Positions 6,134 through 11,685 of a DNA stretch of 15,504 nt are shown in pieces. Location of the stretch: positions 1 to 15,504 of the forward strand of contig SXZC01000022.1 in NCBI GenBank assembly GCA_005788075.1, in the 5' to 3' direction. Below the pieces are notes generated by a model that was not told where the DNA came from, made no database searches, and saw only the letters and a program-made list of their open reading frames with translations. Positions within the stretch are counted from its first letter, which is position 1. Each line of letters starts with the position of its first letter. The DNA is from Actinomycetota bacterium. Lineage in GTDB: Bacteria > Actinomycetota > Thermoleophilia > Miltoncostaeales > Miltoncostaeaceae. A program made the translations under genes and the position numbers.

Positions 6134-6988
6134 GGCGTGGCGCATCAGGGCGTTCTGCACGGCGACCGCCAGGGCGTCACCGTCGGCGTCGTAGATCACG
6201 CCGTGCGCGAGCGCGCGGCCCCGGGTTGCCGCCGGTGACGCGAAGTCGAACAGCATCCACTCGCGCGTCGGCGCCGCGTTGATGAACCACAGCGACAACT
6301 CCACTGCGCCCAACTGCATGTCGATCGTGGCCTCCCTGCCGCCGTGCGGCTCGAGGGCCGTAGTACCCAGCGTGATGTCCGAGAGGTAGCAGAGCAGCGC
6401 TGCGCCCGTGAGCGGGTCCTCGGGCAGCTCCACCGTCACGCGCATCCACGTGGGGCGCCGCGTGCCCGCCGCTGAGCGCCCCTCATCGATCACCCGCAGG
6501 TCCACCCGCCCGTCCGCGGGATACCCGAGCCCCTCGAAGTCGGCGTCGCGCGGCAGCACGACCTCGGGGATCAGCCGCTCCTCTGCGGTGAGGGCGTCGG
6601 GTGAGGGCACCATCGGCACCGGCATCTGGTGATCAGGCCCCTGCCCCGCTTCGCCCAGCAGCACCATCACGGTCACCAGCAGGCGGTCGTCCTGCATCAC
6701 CGACACCCGGCGCGTGGCGAACGTGCGCCCATCCTTCACGCGCTCCACCGCGTACAGGGCCTCCCGTCCGGCGGCGACCGGGGCGTGGAAATACGCGTGC
6801 ACCGATACGGGCTGCATCGCGCTCTCCGGGGCGGTGGCGGCTGCCGCGCAGAGCGCCTTGGCGAGAACCTGCCCGCCGAATGCGCGACCCGGCCATGCCG
6901 GGTGGCAGGTGCCGGTGAACACGTCGCCATCGCGGCGACCCACCGCGAGGCGGGCCAGGAACTCGCGGGTGGCGGAGGGGTCGCTCAC
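6131..6988 (-). CDS. TesB-like acyl-CoA thioesterase II with altered active site
   Basis: 285 residues, almost the length of E. coli TesB (286). It has the double hot-dog layout: first domain with AFGGQVLAKAL (36-46) and HAYFHAP (64-70), second domain with YLSDITLG (201-208), LSLWFINA (231-238) and VAVQNALMR (275-283). The family hydrolyses acyl-CoA to free acid and CoA in the cytosol. Against the TesB triad Asp204-Thr228-Gln278 (E. coli numbering, which matches here without offset) Asp204 and Gln278 are present, but position 228 is Ala and the usual ATIDHS block reads GAVELS. Activity may thus be reduced or changed. The start is GTG at 6988, with TAGGCT 6 bases upstream. It is divergent from the TSUP pair. 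Cytosolic, no signal peptide. Confidence 0.85.
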   Translation of the reverse strand: MSDPSATREFLARLAVGRRDGDVFTGTCHPAWPGRAFGGQVLAKALCAAAATAPESAMQPVSVHAYFHAPVAAGREALYAVERVKDGRTFATRRVSVMQDDRLLVTVMVLLGEAGQGPDHQMPVPMVPSPDALTAEERLIPEVVLPRDADFEGLGYPADGRVDLRVIDEGRSAAGTRRPTWMRVTVELPEDPLTGAALLCYLSDITLGTTALEPHGGREATIDMQLGAVELSLWFINAAPTREWMLFDFASPAATRGRALAHGVIYDADGDALAVAVQNALMRHA

Positions 6989-6994
6989 CGGCCC

Positions 6995-7000
6995 AGCCTA
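6995..7000 (-). promoter_or_regulatory. -10 box TAGGCT, leaderless promoter
   Basis: The complement of 6995-7000 is TAGGCT, 6 bases before the GTG at 6988. The 50-base gap to the divergent TSUP gene must also hold the opposite promoter, which I could not identify. Confidence 0.4.
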
Positions 7001-7038
7001 CCGGCGCCCCCGCGCGGTCGCGGGCGCGATTCGGCAGC

Positions 7039-7437
7039 ATGCAGGGCATGGACGCCTCCGCGCACGCGCAATCGACGCGCGACCTCGTCTGGCGCCTCAT
7101 CATCGTCGGGGCAGCGGGGGGTGCCTTCTCGGCCCTGTTCGGGGTGGGCGGGGGCGTGGTGATGGTGCCGCTGCTCATCATGCTCTGCGGCTACGGATCA
7201 CGCGCCGCCACCGCCACATCGCTCGCGGCGATCGGCGTGATCGCGTTGGTGGGCACGGCCACCCACGGCGTGCTCGGCAACGTCGACTGGCTCGCGGCGA
7301 TGCTCGTGGGCATCCCGGCCTTGCTGGGGGTCTCCCTCGGGGTGAAGGTGCGCATGCGGCTGTCGCAGGTGACCATCTCCCGCGCCTTCGCCATCCTGCT
7401 CGTGGCCGCGGCGGTACTGCTGGCGGTGAACCCATGA
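7039..7437 (+). CDS. Half-size TauE/SafE (TSUP) permease, first half
   Basis: 132 residues, about half a normal TSUP permease (roughly 250). After a polar N-terminus (1-18) come about four hydrophobic segments. The family motif GVGGGVVMVPLL (about 36-47) follows the first helix, and the third helix region carries AAIGVIALVGTATH. TSUP proteins move sulfite, sulfoacetate or other organic sulfur or carboxylate anions across the inner membrane; the substrate here cannot be told. ATG at 7039 is used; ATG at 7048 is equally possible, neither having a good ribosome site. Its stop overlaps the next gene's start (ATGA), which encodes the matching second half. Together they look like one transporter made of two chains. 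Confidence 0.85.
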   Translation: MQGMDASAHAQSTRDLVWRLIIVGAAGGAFSALFGVGGGVVMVPLLIMLCGYGSRAATATSLAAIGVIALVGTATHGVLGNVDWLAAMLVGIPALLGVSLGVKVRMRLSQVTISRAFAILLVAAAVLLAVNP

Positions 7438-7817
7438 CCGCGGCCATCATCGCGATCGCCCTGGGCGTTGCGGGGGGGTTCGTGGCGGCGCTCGCCGGCG
7501 TGGGCGGCGGCATCATCTTCGTGCCGGCGCTCGCATTGGTGCTGGGCCTCACCCAGGTGGTGGCCGAGGCCACCTCACTGCTGGCCATCGTGCCCGTGGC
7601 GATCCTCGGCACCTGGCAGCAGCGGCGCACCGGCGACGTGCGCGTGCGCGACGCCCTGATCATCGGCGTCGGCTCGGTGGTCACCGCGATCCTCGCCGCG
7701 ATCGTCGCCGACCGCCTGCCCGAGGACATCCTGCGGTGGATGTTCATCGCGCTCATGGTGATCGTGGCCGCGCGCATCTGGGTGGGTGCCCAGCGCGACG
7801 CCGACCGGGGTCGCTAG
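7434..7817 (+). CDS. Half-size TauE/SafE (TSUP) permease, second half
   Basis: 127 residues, about four hydrophobic segments. It begins directly in helix 1 (MTAAIIAIALGVAGGFVAAL) and carries its own copy of the family motif, GVGGGIIFVPAL (about 22-33), then EATSLLAIVPVAILGTWQQ and a basic loop RRTGDVRVRDAL. The ATG overlaps the stop of the first half (ATGA), implying translational coupling and a 1:1 product. TSUP permeases are thought to have arisen by duplication of a four-helix unit, and these two proteins are homologous to each other at that level. A frameshifted full-length gene is unlikely, because each chain has its own start and both ends are clean. Ends in a short charged tail (DADRGR). 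Confidence 0.85.
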   Translation: MTAAIIAIALGVAGGFVAALAGVGGGIIFVPALALVLGLTQVVAEATSLLAIVPVAILGTWQQRRTGDVRVRDALIIGVGSVVTAILAAIVADRLPEDILRWMFIALMVIVAARIWVGAQRDADRGR

Positions 7818-7881
7818 CCGCCCCGCACCGATGCCTCCCGCTCCGCGCGACCGCCCTCGCCTGCCCCGCCGCCGCAAAGGG

Positions 7882-7926
7882 CGGAGGGGCCCCGTGGGGC
7901 CCCTCCGGATCCTGCATATGTCCCTC
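7882..7926. terminator. Strong palindrome plus 19-base box between convergent genes
   Basis: A 26-base near-perfect palindrome (12-bp stem 7882-7893 with 7896-7907, centre GT) lies between the TSUP pair and the minus-strand gene ending at 7953. On the minus strand it is preceded by a 19-base box (complement of 7908-7926) and followed by CCCTTTG. Nearly the same box precedes the tmRNA terminator at 11073-11100. It probably ends transcripts from both sides. Confidence 0.75.
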
Positions 7927-7952
7927 ACGAGAAGCTGCGGGCCGAGAGGCGG

Positions 7953-8777
7953 CTAGCCCTGGGCGCGCCGGGGGCGCGAGGCCGCCGGGTTCACCTGGTA
8001 GGTGTTCCGCAGTTGGTCGTTCACCACCTGGGTGGTCCCCGCCGCCGTCAGCGTGAGGTCCTTCTTCAGGACGCGCGTGCGGTACACCCAGCCCTTCGGC
8101 ATCTTGTTCTTCGCGGTCATGTACGGAACGTTCTGGAGTCGCCTCAGGTTCAGCTTCGAGTCGTACGCCAGGGTGTACGACTGCATCACGTACACCTGGC
8201 CGGTCGGGGAGACCAGCTCGAAGACCGGGCGCTTGGCCTTGAACACGTACACGGTGTTGCGCTGCACGGTCTGGGCCGTATAGGGGACCTGGCCCACGGT
8301 GGCCGAACCCTGGGGCGTCGTCAGCACGGCCTTCAGGCCCAGCTGCATGCCGTTCACCGTGAGGGTATCGGGGGACGAGGTGACTCCGCCGGTGGACTGG
8401 ATGGTCGACATCACCCAGAAGCGACGGCCGTTGATGGTGGCCGACGTCGACGGGGCAGCACCGGCTGTCGGCGGGTACTGCGCGTTGTAGGCGTCGATGA
8501 TGTTCTGCTCGGTGATGGTGTTGAACGTCGACGCGGGGCACGTGTTGAAGCCGAGCGTGTTGAAGACGTGCTCAGTGATGGTGCCGTTCGCCACGGTGTC
8601 GGGGATCAGCTCGCAGTACGGGTAGTTGAAGACCTTCATCGGCGAGGCGGTGGTGGGCGTGGTGGAGGTCTGGGCCGAAGCGGTGCCGGCAACGGCGCAC
8701 AGGCCTGCGAGCCCGAGGATCGCGACGGAGGCTGCTGAAGGCCGGAGCCCCCGGGAGTTGCTCTTCATGTCATTCAC
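7953..8777 (-). CDS. Secreted conserved protein of unknown function
   Basis: 274 residues. The signal peptide runs to about 36, with a hydrophobic core (VAILGLAGLCAVAG) and an ASA cleavage site before QTS. The GTG at 8777 is chosen because AGGA lies 9 bases upstream; an in-frame ATG three codons later is the alternative. The mature part has two Cys (PYCEL and NTCPAS) suited to one disulfide, an INGRRFWVM strand, then a C-terminal half rich in beta character with VYVFKAKRPVFELVSPTG, VMQSYTLAYD and KGWVYRTRVLKKDL. This last pattern reminds me of uncharacterised exported proteins that share a PEGW.(Y/F)R.RVL..DL signature, but I can name no family. It ends at a strong terminator. A palindrome at 8813-8830 lies 36 bases upstream and may control it. 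Confidence 0.7.
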   Translation of the reverse strand: MNDMKSNSRGLRPSAASVAILGLAGLCAVAGTASAQTSTTPTTASPMKVFNYPYCELIPDTVANGTITEHVFNTLGFNTCPASTFNTITEQNIIDAYNAQYPPTAGAAPSTSATINGRRFWVMSTIQSTGGVTSSPDTLTVNGMQLGLKAVLTTPQGSATVGQVPYTAQTVQRNTVYVFKAKRPVFELVSPTGQVYVMQSYTLAYDSKLNLRRLQNVPYMTAKNKMPKGWVYRTRVLKKDLTLTAAGTTQVVNDQLRNTYQVNPAASRPRRAQG

Positions 8778-8812
8778 TGGTCACTGTCCTGTGGAAGTCG
8801 TCTGCAAGGAAT

Positions 8813-8830
8813 ACGGCACACGTGTGCCGT
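8813..8830. promoter_or_regulatory. 18-bp perfect palindrome, candidate operator
   Basis: ACGGCACAC and GTGTGCCGT are exact reverse complements meeting at a central CACGTG, 36 bases upstream of the GTG at 8777. On the minus strand TATTCC follows it directly and could be a weak -10, so a bound regulator would block that promoter. It could alternatively be an RNA hairpin (7-bp stem) if transcription starts at a TAGGGT box (complement of 8893-8898). Most of the 300-base gap 8778-9077 is otherwise empty. Confidence 0.45.
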
Positions 8831-8991
8831 TCGCGCCGGATCACCGACCCGGGGGAATCGCCATCGGCGGAAGGGCACCGGGGCTGGACGCGACCCTAGC
8901 CCCGAATGCCCCGCGCGCCGAGTTTGGAGGGTTTCGCTGTCGGGTTTCCCCCAAGCCCACCCCCCGCAACGCCGCGATACCCCGCCGTCCA

Positions 8992-9021
8992 TCGACTCCC
9001 GTGGCGGCCCACCCGTATCCT
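8992..9021 (+). promoter_or_regulatory. Candidate promoter of the pentapeptide lipoprotein gene
   Basis: TCGACT (8992-8997) and TATCCT (9016-9021) are spaced by 18 bases, close to a sigma-70-type promoter. Transcription would start near 9028, leaving a leader of about 50 bases that carries AGGAGGG. Confidence 0.4.
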
Positions 9022-9077
9022 GTGGCCCAGGCCGCAACCGACGAGCGGCCCCAGCCACCCGCCCCCAGGAGGGTCCC

Positions 9078-9695
9078 ATGACACGCCGGCACGCACTGGC
9101 TCTCACCATCCCCGCCCTCGCGCTTGGCATCGCGCTCGCGGGTTGCGGCGACGGCGGCACGCCGAGCACGGCATCGCCCACCACGGACGCCAACCGCCAG
9201 GCCGACGGCTGGGATGAGGACATCATCGTGAAGCCGGAGCACCTGCCGGCGTGCTCGCCCAACTGCGCGAACGCGGACCTGCGCGGCCAGGACATGAGCT
9301 ACGCGCCGCTCGGCCTCAACCAGGTGAACCTGGAGGGCGCGGACCTGCGTGGGGCGGACATCTCCGGCGCCAGCATGGCGGGCATCCGGCTCGCGAAGGC
9401 GAACCTCGGCGAGACCCGCGCGGTGGAGTCGATCTTCAACGTGGGAAGCCTGCAGGGGGCGCGTGCCGTGAAGGCCGACTTCACCCGGGCGCTCTTCAAG
9501 TCAACCAACCTCCAGAAGGTCGACTTCACCGACGCCAACCTCTCGGGCGCCTACCTGGTGCAGGCCGACCTGCGGGGCGCCAACCTCACGCGCGCCAACC
9601 TGACGGGCGCCACGTTCCGGAGGAACGACACCCAGGGCGCCACGTTCTCGAACACCATCTGCCCCAACGGGAAGAAGACCAACTCGGGCTGCTAG
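9078..9695 (+). CDS. Pentapeptide-repeat lipoprotein
   Basis: 205 residues. A lipoprotein signal peptide has LAGC at 20-23 (Cys23 lipidated), so the protein is anchored on the outside of the membrane. A polar linker follows (24-58). Residues 64-192 are tandem A(D/N)LxG-type pentapeptides (ADLRG, ADISG, ANLSG, ANLTG and others), which fold into a right-handed quadrilateral beta helix. Pairs of Cys cap both ends: 59 and 63 before the repeats, 195 and 205 in the closing TICPNGKKTNSGC. ATG at 9078 has a perfect AGGAGGG 4 bases upstream. The repeat family is structural or a protein-binding platform; no partner is evident nearby. It converges with the hydrolase gene 34 bases away. Confidence 0.9.
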   Translation: MTRRHALALTIPALALGIALAGCGDGGTPSTASPTTDANRQADGWDEDIIVKPEHLPACSPNCANADLRGQDMSYAPLGLNQVNLEGADLRGADISGASMAGIRLAKANLGETRAVESIFNVGSLQGARAVKADFTRALFKSTNLQKVDFTDANLSGAYLVQADLRGANLTRANLTGATFRRNDTQGATFSNTICPNGKKTNSGC

Positions 9696-9717
9696 CGACG
9701 CACGGATGGCAGCGTCG
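9696..9717. terminator. Weak hairpin between convergent genes
   Basis: CGACGC and GCGTCG form a 6-bp stem with a 10-base loop directly after the lipoprotein stop. It is the only structure in the 34-base gap and has no U tract. Confidence 0.35.
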
Positions 9718-9729
9718 GACCTCAGGCCG

Positions 9730-10818
9730 TCAGCGGTTGCTCACCTGCGTGCCCGGCGGCAGCGGTGACGGCAATGGGGCACCGGTGGCCAGCGCGACGA
9801 CGATCGGGTCGACGATCGCCGGCTTGGCACCCTCCTGCGTGTGGTCCATCACATCGTGAGGTAGGCCCAGTGACGGCGGGAGCACCACCTCCCGCACCCG
9901 GGCGCCATTGGCGCGCCAATCGCTGACCAGCTCGGCGATCGCGTCATTGGAGACGGTGCGGTCGGAGGAGTTCATGAGGATCGCGAGCTCATTGGCCTTC
10001 GGCGCCCCCGCGGCGGCCTCGCGCAGCACCCGCGTCCCGAAGCGGAATGTCTCGGCGCTCGGGCGCAGCGGGGTCGCATCCGGGTAGGTGTGGGACTCAC
10101 GCTGGATGCCGGTGCCAGGGAGCACCAGCGGCGGCAGGCGCGTGAAGGTATTGCGAAACGCGGTGGCAACCGGGCTCGAAACGCCCCCGAGCACCAGCGC
10201 CGGGGAGATCACCACCGCGCGGTTGACGTCGGTGCGCTCCTGCGCTGCCCACGCGGCCATGTTCCCGCCCAGCGAGAAGCCCACCACGGTCGTCTGCTCA
10301 CCCAGGCCGCGGGCGATGTCGAGGCCCTCATCGGTGGTATCGCGCATCGCCTCCGCGTCCAGGCCGCCCAGATCATGGACCGTCCCGTCCTCGATCCCAT
10401 GCCCCGGGATCCGCACCAGCAGCACGTTCGCCTGGGTCCGGGCCAACTGGCGTCCCAGGTCGAGCATCTGCCGCGGGCAGTTGGTCAGGCCGTGATAGAG
10501 GACGATCACCTGCTCGGTGCGACGCGCCGGCCCCAGCACGCGGGTGCGGCACTCGGGCTTGATGCGCGCTTGCGTCTCGGCACGTGCGATGCCCGCCAGG
10601 GCCGCCTTGGCTTCGGCGTAGGTGGACGCCGGCTGGGGCTGGGGCTCGAGGCCGTAGGTGGATACCGGCAGGACCGCGAACATCACCAGCGCGAAGACCA
10701 CGACGGCGAGCAGCACGCCGATGCTCTGCAGGGTGATGACCGCCCAGCGGGGGAGTCGCAGGCGCGGGAATCGGTTTTGCTTCACGGGTGCTGGCCGCCG
10801 TTCTTCATCAGGAACCAT
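9730..10818 (-). CDS. Membrane-anchored alpha/beta hydrolase
   Basis: 362 residues. A basic N-terminus (KQNRFPRLRLPR) and one hydrophobic segment (about 25-50) form an N-in signal anchor, so the catalytic domain lies outside the membrane. The alpha/beta-hydrolase marks are LYHGLTNCP (oxyanion loop, 108-115), GFSLGGN with nucleophile Ser182, Asp286 in NSSDRTVS, and His321 in GLPHDVMDH, in the right order for a Ser-Asp-His triad. Substrate unknown; esterase, lipase or lysophospholipase-like activity are all possible. The ATG at 10818 has AGAGAGGG 5 bases upstream and overlaps the stop of a 36-codon leader ORF (TGATG). The frame extends further to 11028, but that part lacks domain sense. It converges with the lipoprotein gene. 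Confidence 0.85.
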   Translation of the reverse strand: MVPDEERRPAPVKQNRFPRLRLPRWAVITLQSIGVLLAVVVFALVMFAVLPVSTYGLEPQPQPASTYAEAKAALAGIARAETQARIKPECRTRVLGPARRTEQVIVLYHGLTNCPRQMLDLGRQLARTQANVLLVRIPGHGIEDGTVHDLGGLDAEAMRDTTDEGLDIARGLGEQTTVVGFSLGGNMAAWAAQERTDVNRAVVISPALVLGGVSSPVATAFRNTFTRLPPLVLPGTGIQRESHTYPDATPLRPSAETFRFGTRVLREAAAGAPKANELAILMNSSDRTVSNDAIAELVSDWRANGARVREVVLPPSLGLPHDVMDHTQEGAKPAIVDPIVVALATGAPLPSPLPPGTQVSNR

Positions 10819-10928
10819 CAGAGCCCTCTCTGGCGCATCCGAGCTGGATGCGACGCCACTTGCGCATGCGCAGGTGGCGATGGGGAGTGCAACGAGGGCG
10901 GTGGAGGAGACAGCGCGAACCTGTCCAT
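10818..10928 (-). CDS. 36-codon leader ORF coupled to the hydrolase
   Basis: The frame starts at the ATG at 10928, 6 bases after a TACAGT -10 box, and stops with TGA whose A is the first base of the hydrolase ATG (TGATG). The peptide is Pro/Ser rich (MDRFALSPPPPSLHSPSPPA then HAQVASHPARMRQRGL). Third-position GC is only about 69%, lower than the flanking genes, so a conserved protein is doubtful. A translated leader that couples the hydrolase to its promoter is more plausible. Not a known peptide. Confidence 0.4.
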   Translation of the reverse strand: MDRFALSPPPPSLHSPSPPAHAQVASHPARMRQRGL

Positions 10929-10934
10929 GCAGCG

Positions 10935-10940
10935 ACTGTA
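10935..10940 (-). promoter_or_regulatory. -10 box TACAGT upstream of the leader ORF
   Basis: The complement of 10935-10940 is TACAGT, 6 bases before the ATG at 10928. It has the same geometry as the other leaderless promoters here. The remaining 10941-11072 shows no gene. Confidence 0.4.
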
Positions 10941-11072
10941 GACCCCCCGCAAGCGCAGTGCCGCTGATCGAGTGGGCCTTTCCTGCAGTCGTCGTATCGC
11001 CCACCTGGACGTCGGTGTTGAGCTCCACAGTCCGCAGGCATCCGCAGGCCCATTGCCGGTGCCTCGAAACGA

Positions 11073-11118
11073 CTGAGGGAGCCCCCGTGGGCTCCCTCAG
11101 ATCCTGCGTATTTCCCTC
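11073..11118 (-). terminator. tmRNA terminator with 19-base upstream box
   Basis: A perfect 12-bp stem (11073-11084 with 11089-11100) and a 4-base loop lie 22 bases past the tmRNA 3' end. On the minus strand a box (complement of 11100-11118) precedes it and TCGTTTCG follows it. The box matches that of the terminator at 7882-7926 in 17 of 19 bases. Confidence 0.75.
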
Positions 11119-11122
11119 TCAG

Positions 11123-11487
11123 TGGACCCGGCCGGCACTGCCCCGGCGTCCGAAAGCGTTTCCAGATGGGTTTCTCCGAGCGCAGCCGGTGATGAATTTC
11201 TCGGGGAGGGCGCCATCTCCGGCAAATCACCTCTCCCCCAGCCCCTCCTGAAATCTCGCCCCTTGGCCGAGGAACCCTGCCTCGGGACCAGGACCACTAT
11301 GCGACGCCGGTGATCCCCCTCGTGATCCAAAGGATGGGCCGACGACTCTCAGACCCGCTTACTAGGCGGCGAGAGCGAGCTGACGGGTGTCCGCAGCTAC
11401 GTTTGGTTCCCTGTTGGTAACGCGGTCCTCAGGGTCCGCGGCTCGCTTGCCAATCCTTCTCCGCCCCGTCGAAACTGGTTCGGGCCC
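11123..11487 (-). ncRNA. ssrA: Transfer-messenger RNA (tmRNA)
   Basis: tmRNA rescues stalled ribosomes by trans-translation with SmpB. The 5' end GGGCCCGAACCAGTTTCGAC fits the conserved tmRNA start (GGGGNTGATTNGGTTTCGAC), and its first 7 bases pair with CGGGTCC at the 3' end (one G-U) as an acceptor stem, followed by an A discriminator. CCA is not encoded. The tag reading frame at 11394-11365 gives ADTRQLALAA, then TAG and TAA; tags typically end LALAA or ALAA, and actinobacterial ones often begin AD. A 5-bp T stem (GCCGG/CCGGC) sits in the correct place next to the acceptor strand, preceded by GGAC as in E. coli. Odd: the 7-base T loop reads GGCAGTG, without TTCRA. Ends were set by base pairing. 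About 365 nt, the usual length. Gene symbol by function. Confidence 0.88.
11359..11394 (-). other. tmRNA proteolysis-tag reading frame
   Basis: It encodes ADTRQLALAA with resume codon GCG (11394-11392), preceded by TAGCT, and two stops, TAG and TAA. The LALAA end is the degradation signal read by ClpXP-type proteases. If GCT one codon earlier is the resume codon, the tag gains one more Ala. Confidence 0.85.
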
Positions 11488-11508
11488 GTGAAGGTTCCTG
11501 CATGCGGA

Positions 11509-11514
11509 AGGTTA
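11509..11514 (-). promoter_or_regulatory. Candidate -10 box of the tmRNA gene
   Basis: The complement of 11509-11514 is TAACCT, 21 bases before the mature 5' end, so a short 5' leader removed by RNase P would be needed. No good -35 is seen. Confidence 0.35.
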
Positions 11515-11631
11515 TCACCGCCCGCAGGGCCGCCCCTTACGGATATCCCTCACGAGGGTGACACTGCACCTAGTCCTAACGCGGGGGACCACACCGCCCC
11601 CGCGGATAGCGCTACGGTTCCCGCAAGGCTT

Positions 11632-11663
11632 GAGCGACCAACCGCTCTTTGAGCGACCCGCTC
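11632..11663. repeat. Two tandem GAGCG-CGCTC inverted repeats before the desaturase
   Basis: GAGCG-N6-CGCTC (11632-11647) and GAGCG-N3-CGCTC (11651-11663) lie 3 bases apart, and TTGAGCGACC repeats with a 19-base period (11630, 11649). They end 22 bases before the GTG at 11686, so they may be operator half-sites or leader hairpins. A further hairpin (11581-11587 with 11597-11603) lies upstream. Confidence 0.45.
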
Positions 11664-11685
11664 GCCAGTCGGGAGAAATACAGCA

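Noticed and set aside
6098..6137. Tandem repeats as a possible CRISPR array
   Set aside because: Units are 9 bases with no spacers, and no cas gene is present.
10819..11028. N-terminal extension of the hydrolase to 11028
   Set aside because: The extra 70 residues have no signal or domain character, and ATG 10818 has a ribosome site and precedes a standard membrane anchor.
11488..11685. Possible riboswitch or second small RNA between tmRNA and desaturase
   Set aside because: Several hairpins occur, but none matches a known riboswitch core and the region must hold two divergent promoters; only the inverted repeats are reported.
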